A stretch of 64,000 nt of DNA from Gammaproteobacteria bacterium (GTDB lineage Bacteria > Pseudomonadota > Gammaproteobacteria > GCA-001735895), in assembly GCA_029862005.1 (NCBI GenBank), contig JAOTYD010000010.1, forward strand, positions 1 to 64,000, written 5' to 3'. Of this stretch, positions 47,743-56,961 are shown piece by piece. Made by a program: the position numbers and the translations under genes. Positions within the stretch are counted from its first letter, which is position 1. Each line of letters begins with the position of its first letter. Under the pieces are notes generated by a model. That model was not told where the DNA came from and searched no databases. It was given only the letters and a program-made list of their open reading frames with translations.

Positions 47743-49773
47743 TTACCCGGTAACCAACGACCAACCCTCGGCGGGGTGAAACCGTTCACCGAATTTCGAC
47801 TCGTAATCCGCCATCGCGGCATTCAGCGACTCCGTTCCTTCCTGCAGGCTGTGCTGCATCGGGCCACCACGGAAAGGTGCAAACCCGGTACCGAAAATGA
47901 TACCGGCGTCCAGCAGATCCTTATCAGCCACGATCTCTTCCTGCAGGCAGGCCGCTGCCTCGTTCAGGAGGCGGAAAACAAGCCTATTCTGGATCACTTT
48001 CTGGTCCCCGAGACCGGCATTTTTATCCCTGACGGGTTTGCCTTTCTTGTAGTGGTAAAAGCCACGCCCGGATTTTTTACCGAGTTGCTTCGAGTCGACA
48101 AACTTATTCAGACCCGCGGGCACATCGATGCCGTAAGCGGCGGATAGATTCTGCGCCACCGATTGACAGATATCGAGACCCACGGTATCGGCGAGTTCAA
48201 CCGGTCCCATCGGCATACCGAAATCGGTGGCCGCCTTATCGATTGCCTCGGGTGCGATTCCCTCGTCGTAGAGCGTGAATGCCTCGACCAGGTATGGCAT
48301 CAGGATGCGATTCACGAGAAAGCCCGGAGAACTCTTGACCGGTAGCGGTAATTTGCCGATGTGCTGCGTGAATGCAATGGCGTTTTGCACTGTTTCCTCG
48401 GAAGACGAGGCAGTCCGGACAATCTCTACCAGCGGCATCATCGCCACCGGGTTGAAAAAATGAATACCGACCAGGCGATTGGGTTCTTTCAAAACCGTCG
48501 CCAGTGTTTCCAGCGGGATACTCGAGGTGTTGGTTGCCAGCACTGCACCGGGTTTCATCCGCGGTTCGATGTCCTTATATATCGCTTGCTTGGCATCGAT
48601 ATCCTCGAATATAGCCTCGATCACCACATCGGCCCTGGTTATGCCATCTCCATTGATGTCCGGGATCATGCTATCCAGTGCGGCATTACGATCCTGCGTG
48701 GTTTTCAGGCGCTTGCCAAATAACTGGTGGGCACGCTTAAAGGCATTGCTCAGGTACTTTGCCTCCCGATCCTGCAGCGTCACGGTGAAACCGCGCAACG
48801 CACACCAGGCCGCGATATCCCCGCCCATGGTGCCGGCACCGATGACATGCACGTGCTGCGGATTGAATGATTTCTTATCACCCAGCCCCTTCAAGCGCGT
48901 TTGCAGGAAGAATACCCGAATCAGGTTACGCACCTTGTCACCCTGGATCAATCGTGCAACCGAATTGGCTTCCTCTTCCATCATGCGCTTGTTGTCGCCG
49001 CAGTAACCGGCCCAGACGTCGAGAATCGCGTAAGGGGCAGGGTAATGCAGTCGCGGTGCTTTTTTCTCAACCTGCTTTTTCATGTATCCGGCCAGCAGGT
49101 TTCGAATTCCGGGCAAGGATAAGATTTTGCCGATCAGTGGCATGCTTTGCCGAGGAGGATGACTCAATGCGATCTCACGCGCTGCACGCTCGATCTGCCG
49201 CTTAGGTTGAGCGACATCAACCAGCCCGATTGCACGCGCGGCTCGCGCCGTCAATGCCCGGCCAGAGAGCATAATTTCCAGAGAATTCAAAGGGTTAATC
49301 ATCGAAGTCGCACGTACCACACCACCGTAGGCCGGGTGAATGCCCAGTTTTACCTCGGGCAGGCCGATGCGAGTTCCGGTATCGTCCAGAGCAACACGAT
49401 AATCACAGGCGAGTGCGAGCTCGGTACCGCCACCCATGCAAAAGCCCTCGATCAGCGCCACGGTCGGGCAGGGCAGCGCCTCGATACGACTAAACAGGGT
49501 CTGCCCGCGTTTGATCATGATCAGGGCTTCCTGCGTGGACGTTACCTCGAGAAACTCGTTGACGTCAGCACCCGCGATAAATCCCTTCGCCTTACCCGAA
49601 CGAAAAATGATCGCCTTGGGTGGATTACTGCCGAGCTCGTCCAACAGGCTATCTAGTTGCTCCAGCACCGAGACCGAAAGTACATTGGTATCGGTATCTT
49701 GTTTATCGAGGATGAGCCACAGGATTCCGTCGTCATCGCAGTGGCTTTGCCAATCGGCTATGGTTGCACTCAT
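47743..49773 (-). CDS. fadJ: Multifunctional fatty-acid oxidation alpha subunit (enoyl-CoA hydratase/3-hydroxyacyl-CoA dehydrogenase)
   Basis: The 676-residue protein fuses a crotonase domain (about 1-200, with both catalytic glutamates in GGGTELALA and GLPEVKLGIHP) to a 3-hydroxyacyl-CoA dehydrogenase (about 305-660, with HVIGAGTMGGDIA and the catalytic His in GIHFFNPV). It converts enoyl-CoA to 3-ketoacyl-CoA in beta-oxidation. FadB and FadJ both have this architecture; FadJ is preferred because the thiolase partner is upstream and overlapping (ATGA). At 676 residues it is somewhat shorter than E. coli FadB or FadJ. Confidence 0.9.
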   Translation of the reverse strand: MSATIADWQSHCDDDGILWLILDKQDTDTNVLSVSVLEQLDSLLDELGSNPPKAIIFRSGKAKGFIAGADVNEFLEVTSTQEALIMIKRGQTLFSRIEALPCPTVALIEGFCMGGGTELALACDYRVALDDTGTRIGLPEVKLGIHPAYGGVVRATSMINPLNSLEIMLSGRALTARAARAIGLVDVAQPKRQIERAAREIALSHPPRQSMPLIGKILSLPGIRNLLAGYMKKQVEKKAPRLHYPAPYAILDVWAGYCGDNKRMMEEEANSVARLIQGDKVRNLIRVFFLQTRLKGLGDKKSFNPQHVHVIGAGTMGGDIAAWCALRGFTVTLQDREAKYLSNAFKRAHQLFGKRLKTTQDRNAALDSMIPDINGDGITRADVVIEAIFEDIDAKQAIYKDIEPRMKPGAVLATNTSSIPLETLATVLKEPNRLVGIHFFNPVAMMPLVEIVRTASSSEETVQNAIAFTQHIGKLPLPVKSSPGFLVNRILMPYLVEAFTLYDEGIAPEAIDKAATDFGMPMGPVELADTVGLDICQSVAQNLSAAYGIDVPAGLNKFVDSKQLGKKSGRGFYHYKKGKPVRDKNAGLGDQKVIQNRLVFRLLNEAAACLQEEIVADKDLLDAGIIFGTGFAPFRGGPMQHSLQEGTESLNAAMADYESKFGERFHPAEGWSLVTG

Positions 49774-51077
49774 GACGCACTCCTTTCGATCAACATCGCG
49801 CCACCCTGGCCACCGCCAATACAGAGTGATGCGATCCCGGTAGCAGCATTTTTTTGCTCCAGTACCTTTGCCAGGTGTAACACGATACGGGCACCACTGG
49901 CACCCACCGGATGTCCGAGGCTGACGCCACCGCCGTGAATATTGAGGCGCTCAAGCGGTATTTGACCGACCGCCGAGCGCAAGCCCAGCTGCTGTTTGCA
50001 GTAATCCTTGTCATTTAGTGCGGCTAGTACTGCAAGCACCTGGGCCGCAAACGCCTCGTTGATTTCCCAGTAATCAATATCATCGATCTTGAGCCGCTGT
50101 GACTTCAGCAAGGGCGCAATTGCGTGTGCTGGTCCCAGACCCATTTCTGCAGGATTGAGCGCCGCCCACTGGGTTGATACGATTCGAGCGAGTATCGGTA
50201 AATCGTATTTTTTAACGGCGGCCGCGCTCGCCATAACCAGCGCGGCTGCGCCGTCAGTGATCTGTGCGCTATTACCCGGGGTTACCAGACCGTAGGGTTT
50301 GTCGAAAGCAGGACGTAATTTGGCGAGTTTTTCCAGCGTGGAATCGGGCCTCACGCCGTCATCCAGGTCGTAAACCTGGCCGCGGGCGTCATATAAAGGC
50401 ACCACTTCCGATAATTCGTGATCTTGCTGGGCCTGGTACAGTTTCTGGTGGCTCTCGAGTGCAAATTGATCCATTTGAGTGCGCGTGATACCGAACCGGT
50501 AGGCAATCTGCTCCGCGGTTTGTCCCATGTTTAATCCGACAACAGGGTCGGTCAGTCCTTTCAGCAACGCAATTACCGGCGCCATAAAGCGTGGGTTGAA
50601 TCTACCCAGCACTTTCAATTTCTGCCCGATCGATTTTGCTCCCCACCAGTCTGCCAGCCAGTTAACCATTTTCGGATGCAATAGCAGTGGCGCATGGCTC
50701 ATCGATTCGATACCGCCGGCCAGGACCAGGTCTGAGCGTCCCGTGACAATGGACATTGCCGCATTATCGAGCGCCTGCATGCCGGAGGCACAATTACGAT
50801 GTACCGTGTAAGCCGGTACGCGATCACCACAACCGAGCCGTAACGCAACGACGCGTGCAATGTTCGCTTCGTCCGGACCAGGCATGGTGGATCCGAAAAT
50901 GACTTCGTCAAACTCGGTTGCTTCAAATGGCATTCGCGCCAGTAAGGTCCTGGCGGCATAAATGCCGAGGTCGGCATGTTTGAATGGACCGGGTTTGCCG
51001 CGAGCTTTCAGGAAGGGTGTGCGATTGCCATCAACCAGGTAAACGGGCTTGGCATATTTTTTATTGGTAGTTGCCAT
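49770..51077 (-). CDS. fadI: Acetyl-CoA acyltransferase (thiolase)
   Basis: A 435-residue thiolase with nucleophile Cys in HRNCASGMQALDNA (about 95), the His in NIHGGGVSLGHPVGASGAR (about 390) and the second Cys in CIGGGQGGAM (about 420). The FadI-type length and the N-terminal KARGKPGPF segment suggest the 3-ketoacyl-CoA thiolase of beta-oxidation. It overlaps the alpha-subunit gene by four bases, so the two form an operon. The start ATG at 51077 is upstream of VYLVDGNRTPF. Confidence 0.92.
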   Translation of the reverse strand: MATTNKKYAKPVYLVDGNRTPFLKARGKPGPFKHADLGIYAARTLLARMPFEATEFDEVIFGSTMPGPDEANIARVVALRLGCGDRVPAYTVHRNCASGMQALDNAAMSIVTGRSDLVLAGGIESMSHAPLLLHPKMVNWLADWWGAKSIGQKLKVLGRFNPRFMAPVIALLKGLTDPVVGLNMGQTAEQIAYRFGITRTQMDQFALESHQKLYQAQQDHELSEVVPLYDARGQVYDLDDGVRPDSTLEKLAKLRPAFDKPYGLVTPGNSAQITDGAAALVMASAAAVKKYDLPILARIVSTQWAALNPAEMGLGPAHAIAPLLKSQRLKIDDIDYWEINEAFAAQVLAVLAALNDKDYCKQQLGLRSAVGQIPLERLNIHGGGVSLGHPVGASGARIVLHLAKVLEQKNAATGIASLCIGGGQGGAMLIERSAS

Positions 51078-51222
51078 TTCGGATCTCGGCTTGGCGAAAG
51101 TTAAGTCTGTATCCCAAGACGCGAATCATAAACCATCCCTCAGCGTTGTAAATTGAAACTACGCGTTTGGACAGTGGCTGATAGTACTGTCTGAGTGATG
51201 TGTGCTTGGACCTATTACTGCG

Positions 51223-51238
51223 CATAATGTATATTATG
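51223..51238. promoter_or_regulatory. Inverted repeat upstream of the thiolase gene
   Basis: CATAAT (51223-51228) and ATTATG (51233-51238) are exact inverted repeats separated by GTAT, about 145 bases upstream of the thiolase start. It is a possible operator for a fatty-acid regulator, but does not match FadR or PsrA consensus sequences I remember. Confidence 0.35.
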
Positions 51239-51293
51239 TAAAGTTGAATAAATTTCAGCATTAGATAATGGAGTTTAAAGGCCAATTGGTGAC

Positions 51294-51330
51294 CTACCCG
51301 CGCAGGTATACGCTTTTGGGATCAATCCAG
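51294..51330 (-). pseudogene. Decayed 3' end of a DMGDH-like gene
   Basis: Read leftward, this stretch ends in IDPKSVYLRG and a TAG stop at 51296-51294, matching the FDPKNEYLRG end of the flavoprotein gene at 51500. The bases around the stop share an exact 12-base match (CTACCCGCGCAG on the plus strand) and about 25 of 31 positions overall. It is best explained as the last remnant of a tandem paralogue after deletion. Upstream codons no longer resemble the gene. Confidence 0.65.
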
Positions 51331-51499
51331 TAAGAAATTGTCTGGGTTTTTGTTATGACTCTGGAATTGCTGAATAACACCAAGCTTTGCCGTAAAGATA
51401 TACATGAATTCAATAACTTATGATAACTATCTCATAATATTGATTAATACCTTTTACGATCGAATCGGTCCTGTAAACGCTTGCAGCGCTACATTACGT

Positions 51500-53917
51500 C
51501 TACCCGCGCAGATACTCGTTTTTAGGATCGAATAAAGGTTCGAAGTACAGTTTCGCGGGAATCATTTCACCCAGTATCTCGATTTCGACTTCGCGACCTT
51601 CTTCCACCAGGTTTACGGGCAGAAAACCAAAAGCGATACTTTTTTGGGCGTGGTGTGAATATCCACCCGATGTTACGTAGCCAACAACGTCACCGTCATA
51701 CCAGATTGGTTCCCAGGCTACAGGATCCGCATCTTTAGCGTCGACCACGAAAGTACACAGTTTGCGCGTTGCGCCCTTTTCCCTTTCCGCCAATACTGCC
51801 GCTTTGCCAATAAAATCAGCTTCCTTGTCGTAATCAACGAAACGATCCAGCCCGGTTTCCAGCGGCGTATAGTCGGGTTTGAACTCGCGCATCCACGAAC
51901 CGAATGATTTGTCGAGGCGCAGGCTCATCATCGCGCGCATACCGAAGGGTCGTAATCCGAGATCTGCACCCGCTTGCGCCAGAACCTCGTAGAGTGCCAC
52001 CTGCTGATGCCAGGGAACGTAGAGTTCGTAACCACGATCTCCGGTATAACTGACACGTTGCACAATTGCCTGGCACGGGCCGACGTCAATCTCGCGAATT
52101 GACAAGAATGGCAAGGCCGCGGTCGAGACATCGCTTCGGGTCACTCTGCCGAGTAGCTCCTGTGCCTCTGGACCCGCAATCTGGAAGCCGATACGCTGTT
52201 TCGAGATATTCCTCAACTGAACACCTTGTTGCGGTAAATGTTGCTCGAACCAGCGCATATGATAGGCCTGGGCCCCGAAAGACGCGGTCACCTGGAACAC
52301 ATCATCCTTTAATCGACCGACCGTGAAATCACCGATGATCCTGCCCCCGGGACTCAGCATCGGGTTCAGGCTGATGCGTCCAACGGACGGAATCCTGCCC
52401 GCCATGATGGTATCCAGAAAACCAAAAGCCCCGGACCCGTTGAACTCGTATTTGCCAAAATTGTGAACCTCGTTGATACCGACCCGCTCACGCACCGCAC
52501 GACACTCCTCGCCGACTGTATCGAACGCGTTAGACCGACGAAAGCTTGGGATTTCGTAGGGTTCCTCCCCTGCCGGCGCAAAATAATTGACGTGTTCCAT
52601 ACCGTAAGCCGCGCCGAACACTGCATTTTGTTGCTGCCAGATACCGTAGGCGGGCGTCGTGTCGAGCGGCCTTGCCGCTGGCAGCTCCTCGTTTGGATAA
52701 GACACGGTAAAGCGACGCTGATAATTCTCAGTCACCTTTAGGCGGGTGTACGACGGATTACAGTAATCGCCAAACCGTGCAACATCCATCGCGAACACGT
52801 CTCTCGAGGGCTCACCCTCGATCATCCATTCGGCCAAGGTCAAACCGACACCTCCACCCTGGCTGAATCCGGCCATGACCGCGCAAGCTGACCAGTAGTT
52901 GCGCAAACCCGGCACCGGTCCCACCAGCGGGTTACCATCCGGTGCAAATGTAAAGGGGCCGTTAATTATCGTCTTGATGCCGGCCTCGGCCAATACGGGG
53001 TAACGCTTGAAGGCAAATTCCATCGAGTCGCCGATGCGATCGAGATTTTCAGTCAGTAACTCGTGACCGAAATCCCAGCGCGTGCCATCGACCGCCCATG
53101 GAACGCAATTCTGTTCATAAAAGCCGATCACCAGCCCCTGCCCCTCCTGGCGCAGGTAGCTCTCCCCTTCCGGGTCCATAACGTGCGGCAGCTCGGCATC
53201 GCGCTCAAACACTTCAGGAATGTTATCGGTTGCAAAATACTGGTGCTCCATCGGATGTAGCGGCAGGTAAACGCCGGCCATGGCGCCTACTTCCCGCGCC
53301 CACAGGCCGGCGGCATTGACCAGCTGCTCGGCAACAATGGTGCCCTGTTCGGTTACCACTTCCCAGCACCCGTCAGCGCGCGCATTGGTTTCGAGTACCG
53401 GATTGCGCAGCATGATTTCGGCACCCTGCATCTGCGCCGCCTTCGCGTATGCATGGGTGGTTCCCGACGGATCGAGATGCCCGTCGAGCGGGTCGTAAAG
53501 TGCCCCGAGTACGCCGTCAGTGTTGGTAATGGGACTAAGCTTGCGAATCTCGTCGGGTGTTACCAGCTCGGTATCGAGACCCATGTGCCGATGCATTGCC
53601 CGCGCCGATTTCAGAAAGTCGAGACGCTCCGGGGATTCCGCGAGCGTCAGGCCGCCGACGTGATGCAAACTGCAGGATTGACCGGTAATCTCCTCGAGCT
53701 CGCGGTACAGGCGGATCGTGTAGCCCTGCAACGCGGCCATGTTGGTATCGGCATTCAGCGTATGAAATCCACCCGCCGCATGCCAGGTCGAACCCGACGT
53801 CAGCTCGGAACGCTCGATCAGTACAACATCTTTCCAGCCCAACCTGGTCAGGTGATAAATAACACTGCAGCCGACCACGCCGCCACCGATGACAACAACC
53901 CGAGCCTGTGAACGCAT
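51500..53917 (-). CDS. Dimethylglycine/sarcosine-dehydrogenase-like flavoprotein with C-terminal GcvT domain
   Basis: The 805-residue protein has an FAD-binding oxidoreductase half (about 1-380): VVIGGGVVGCSV, and GSTWHAAGGF with a His at the position that is covalently flavinylated in DMGDH/SDH. A linker (FAO_M, about 380-435) and GcvT plus GcvT-C domains (about 440-800), including YTGDRGYELY, follow. Known relatives demethylate dimethylglycine or sarcosine, passing the one-carbon unit to tetrahydrofolate. The substrate here is unproven. It is 5 bases downstream of the sarcosine-oxidase-like gene. Confidence 0.88.
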   Translation of the reverse strand: MRSQARVVVIGGGVVGCSVIYHLTRLGWKDVVLIERSELTSGSTWHAAGGFHTLNADTNMAALQGYTIRLYRELEEITGQSCSLHHVGGLTLAESPERLDFLKSARAMHRHMGLDTELVTPDEIRKLSPITNTDGVLGALYDPLDGHLDPSGTTHAYAKAAQMQGAEIMLRNPVLETNARADGCWEVVTEQGTIVAEQLVNAAGLWAREVGAMAGVYLPLHPMEHQYFATDNIPEVFERDAELPHVMDPEGESYLRQEGQGLVIGFYEQNCVPWAVDGTRWDFGHELLTENLDRIGDSMEFAFKRYPVLAEAGIKTIINGPFTFAPDGNPLVGPVPGLRNYWSACAVMAGFSQGGGVGLTLAEWMIEGEPSRDVFAMDVARFGDYCNPSYTRLKVTENYQRRFTVSYPNEELPAARPLDTTPAYGIWQQQNAVFGAAYGMEHVNYFAPAGEEPYEIPSFRRSNAFDTVGEECRAVRERVGINEVHNFGKYEFNGSGAFGFLDTIMAGRIPSVGRISLNPMLSPGGRIIGDFTVGRLKDDVFQVTASFGAQAYHMRWFEQHLPQQGVQLRNISKQRIGFQIAGPEAQELLGRVTRSDVSTAALPFLSIREIDVGPCQAIVQRVSYTGDRGYELYVPWHQQVALYEVLAQAGADLGLRPFGMRAMMSLRLDKSFGSWMREFKPDYTPLETGLDRFVDYDKEADFIGKAAVLAEREKGATRKLCTFVVDAKDADPVAWEPIWYDGDVVGYVTSGGYSHHAQKSIAFGFLPVNLVEEGREVEIEILGEMIPAKLYFEPLFDPKNEYLRG

Positions 53918-53922
53918 CGCTA

Positions 53923-55230
53923 CTACCCCAACACCGAAAAACTGCTGTCCTGGTTAACTTCGCGCAGGCGCGAATAAAACTCGCTGCTAACCGTACGATC
54001 GATATGCTTCAGGTGAAAATCGATCGGGTTACTGTCCTGGTCGTTTCCATTTTGCGTGGCCTCGATGATGTCCGCCATCATTTCACCGGCAATCGGCGCA
54101 TTCTTGAACTGGTTGCCGCTGGTGCCGATCGCGAGGTAAAACCCGGGCAGATCCGAATGGTCATATATCGGAATCCAGTCGTCGGTGACATCGTAAAGAT
54201 CCACTACGCCGCGCATCTGGTTTGGTACCCCGAGGTTCGGAATGCGCTGGCAGACGCGCAGCACCTGCACCCGCCACTGCTCGGTAAAGTCGTGATTGTA
54301 ATTGTCGGGATCCACCCACTCGTGTTTATCGACCGGTGGGTCCTCGCTGCCAATCAGTAGCGCGTCACCCTGTTCTGGCCGGGTGTAGATCCCGATATCG
54401 CTGTCCGAGGTCACACAGGCGGTTTCACGAACATAGCCTTCCGGCAACGGCACATGCGCGACTTCCTGGCGCAGCGCGCGGGTCTTCACCTTCATATGCT
54501 TTTCGATATCAGCCATCTGGTTGATCCTGGATGAATGCGGTCCGGCCGCATTGAGCACTGCCGGTGCATTGAATATCTCGCCATTCGTAAGCATGACGCC
54601 ATCAACCTTGCCATCCTGCTTCAGAATCTCGCAGACCTCGGCGTTGTAAATGAAGCTCCCTCCCGCCTGCTCGGCCGCGCGCATGATGTTATGCGTCGCC
54701 AGCTGTGGGTCGGAAATATAACCCGCCGCATGAAACAGCACGGCACCGGGCAGCGGTTCGTCATTGGCGATGCCGAATGCCGGATCGTCCGGCAGTTTGA
54801 CCGGGTAAAAAGATTCCGTGTTTAATACCGGTAACTTTTTCTTCAGCGCCTCGGGCGTGTATTCACTGTAAGGCGAATCGAGTTCATCCATGAGTGCCAT
54901 GGTAGGCCGCAAATAGTCATTGGCTTCGGTTTTCATGACCATCGAACCGACGTTGTGGTATTCGATCAGGCCACGCTCATCGACATCGTCACCACCGAGA
55001 TATTCCGCCCAGTTCTTCCAGTAGTAATGCGATTCGTAGGCCATCGCCGAGCCATCCAGGGTCGAATAGTAAGGCCGAATTATTGCGCAGGAACCCGAAG
55101 TCGAGCCGTAGCCTGCGGCCGGCAGTCGGTCCAGGTTGAGCACTTTCCAGCCCTTGCGTCCCAGTGCCAGCGAAGTGGCGCAGCCGATAATGCCGGCACC
55201 GACAATGATTGCATCGTATGATTTTGACAT
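53923..55230 (-). CDS. FAD-dependent oxidoreductase, sarcosine oxidase beta-like
   Basis: A 435-residue DAO-family flavoprotein with IIVGAGIIGCATSLALGRKG (about 8-27), GYGSTSGSCAIIRPYYS, VLNAAGPHSS and a C-terminal GFYLAIGTSGNQFKNAPIAGE (about 375-395) that closes the FAD site. It most resembles the SoxB subunit or monomeric amine oxidases but has no SoxA, SoxD or SoxG beside it. A role in oxidising an N-methylated amine is inferred from the neighbours. It is in one operon with the MttB-like gene upstream. Confidence 0.85.
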   Translation of the reverse strand: MSKSYDAIIVGAGIIGCATSLALGRKGWKVLNLDRLPAAGYGSTSGSCAIIRPYYSTLDGSAMAYESHYYWKNWAEYLGGDDVDERGLIEYHNVGSMVMKTEANDYLRPTMALMDELDSPYSEYTPEALKKKLPVLNTESFYPVKLPDDPAFGIANDEPLPGAVLFHAAGYISDPQLATHNIMRAAEQAGGSFIYNAEVCEILKQDGKVDGVMLTNGEIFNAPAVLNAAGPHSSRINQMADIEKHMKVKTRALRQEVAHVPLPEGYVRETACVTSDSDIGIYTRPEQGDALLIGSEDPPVDKHEWVDPDNYNHDFTEQWRVQVLRVCQRIPNLGVPNQMRGVVDLYDVTDDWIPIYDHSDLPGFYLAIGTSGNQFKNAPIAGEMMADIIEATQNGNDQDSNPIDFHLKHIDRTVSSEFYSRLREVNQDSSFSVLG

Positions 55231-55272
55231 GGCGTTAAACCTTTACTGGATGACGAGATTGACCCCTGGTTT

Positions 55273-56793
55273 TCACCGCGTAAGCTCGATTTCACGTCGC
55301 CGCTCGTTCACGTACTGCTCCAGCGACGCGCGTACCTCACCATCTATTCCAGGCTCCTCGTAGTCCTTGAGCGTTTGCCGATAAATCTTGTTGGCGCGTT
55401 GAAAAGCCGTTTGTTCGCCGTTTTCTGCCCAGGTCTCGAAGTTACTCCAGTCCGAGACGATCGGCTCGTAAAAGGCGGTGGTGTAGTTTGCAATGGTATG
55501 GGCGGTCCCGAAAAAATGACCGCCATGCCCGGCTTCGACGATTGCTTCGAGCGCCAGACTCGATTCGTCCACGGTGAGTGGATTCAGGGTCTCGGCCATC
55601 ATCTGCAGCATGTCGACATCGATAATAAATTTCTCGAACGAGGCGCACAGCCCGCCTTCGAGCCAGCCAGCGGCATGCTTGATAATCTGGGCATGTCCCA
55701 TAACCGCGCCCCATAGTGACATCTGTGATTCCCAGGCTGCCTGCGCGTCGACACAGTTCGATGCATTGGTATTGGACGAGCGAAATGGCAGCTTGTAGCG
55801 ACGTGCGAGCTGACCACTGGCCCAGGCAGCACGGGTATATTCAGGCGTGCCGAAAGCAGGTGCACCACTGCGCATATCGGCATTCGACGTAAAACCACCG
55901 TAGACCATTGGCGCGCCCGGATTGACGATTTGTGACAGCGCGATGACGCCAAGCGCTTCCGCGTTTTGTTGCGCCAGCGCACCCGCGAGCGTGATCGGAC
56001 ACATGGCTCCGGATAGCGTAAACGGGGTCACGATGGTCGGTTGCCCGTTTTCGGCCATTTCAATCAGGCCATCGAGCATGGGACCATCCACACGCAATGG
56101 AGAATTGGTATTCACCACGGTGGTGATACTGGGTTGTTTCTTTATCGTTTCCCGGTCGACGCCACGCGCAATGGCAGTCATCTCGATGCCGTCGTTAACG
56201 CGCCCTCCCCCCAGGCAATACAGTGAGAACGAACGATCGGTCAGAGTCAGTGCCGCCAGCGTCGCGTCGAGATGGCGGGTTTCTGGATGGATATCGATCG
56301 GTTCAACCGGGTAACCGCTGAAGAAGTCGATCACATCGTAATGATGCCCGAGGCGCAGGAAATTACAGTAATCTTCGAAGTTTCCGGTGCGCCGTCCTCC
56401 TTCCAGGTCGGAACTATTGGGCGCACTGGCAACGGTGGTAAAGTTCACCGCGTTTCTGCCCACGAGACGATTGCGCTCGGGATTGGGCGCATGCAGCGTA
56501 AACTCGGCAGGCACCGTGGCAAGGCGTTGCATCAGGCGGTCACGGTCCAGATAAACCCGCTGCAAATCCCAGTCGACACTGGCGCCATCCTGTTCGTAGA
56601 GCCCAAGTGCGGTTTCGTTCAAAATTTCGAGCCCGATATCTTCGAGAATGCGCATCGACCCGTCATGGATGAGGTCCAGGGCTTCGCTATCGATCGCCTC
56701 GATTGGCGGGTAGGGATTAAACAACTGCTCGGCTTTTGGTTTGACCAGCTGCTCCGGTGTAGCGCTGCGTTTACGGGCTCTTCTGCGGGTCAT
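55273..56793 (-). CDS. Trimethylamine methyltransferase (MttB) family protein, no pyrrolysine
   Basis: From ATG 56793 the product has 506 residues; that ATG has GGAG eight bases upstream, while an ATG 60 bases earlier does not. The MttB-family pattern is clear: HDGSMRILEDIGLEIL near the start, a TIM barrel with HYDVIDFFSGYPVEP, TVVNTNSPLRVD, PFTLSGAMCPITLAGALAQQNAEAL and EAGHGGHFFGTAHT. The frame has no in-frame amber codon, so it is a non-pyrrolysine member; characterised examples demethylate glycine betaine or other quaternary amines to a corrinoid protein. No corrinoid protein or activase of the RamA type is adjacent. Confidence 0.88.
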   Translation of the reverse strand: MTRRRARKRSATPEQLVKPKAEQLFNPYPPIEAIDSEALDLIHDGSMRILEDIGLEILNETALGLYEQDGASVDWDLQRVYLDRDRLMQRLATVPAEFTLHAPNPERNRLVGRNAVNFTTVASAPNSSDLEGGRRTGNFEDYCNFLRLGHHYDVIDFFSGYPVEPIDIHPETRHLDATLAALTLTDRSFSLYCLGGGRVNDGIEMTAIARGVDRETIKKQPSITTVVNTNSPLRVDGPMLDGLIEMAENGQPTIVTPFTLSGAMCPITLAGALAQQNAEALGVIALSQIVNPGAPMVYGGFTSNADMRSGAPAFGTPEYTRAAWASGQLARRYKLPFRSSNTNASNCVDAQAAWESQMSLWGAVMGHAQIIKHAAGWLEGGLCASFEKFIIDVDMLQMMAETLNPLTVDESSLALEAIVEAGHGGHFFGTAHTIANYTTAFYEPIVSDWSNFETWAENGEQTAFQRANKIYRQTLKDYEEPGIDGEVRASLEQYVNERRREIELTR

Positions 56794-56961
56794 TGCGGGC
56801 TCCAGTGATGCAACCGTCGATAGTATTTGAGAAATACGGAGCCGTCTAGCCATGACGCACAGGTTATTATTGAATGCCCCTGGTCAGCACTTCAGCTGTC
56901 TATTCAGGCTACCACCTAAACTTACCGGCTGAGACAGGTAGCGACTTCGGTTCAGGAATTT

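Larger units (their letters stand above)
51078..51499. other. Intergenic region between the beta-oxidation and flavoprotein operons
   Basis: This 422-base stretch holds no intact gene. It contains the promoter region of the leftward thiolase pair, an inverted repeat (51223-51238) and a decayed copy of the 3' end of the neighbouring flavoprotein gene (51294-51330). A minus-strand open frame from 51285 into the thiolase gene exists but has no family resemblance. Confidence 0.7.

Noticed and set aside
51061-51285. 74-codon minus-strand frame upstream of the thiolase
   Set aside because: It overlaps the thiolase start, has low-complexity composition and resembles no family.
55273-56793. Pyrrolysine-containing trimethylamine methyltransferase
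   Set aside because: The frame has no internal in-frame amber codon, and no pyrrolysine synthesis genes are in the window.
56794-56961. Cobalamin or other riboswitch upstream of the MttB-like gene
   Set aside because: The 168-base region has no B12-box or other recognisable aptamer core.
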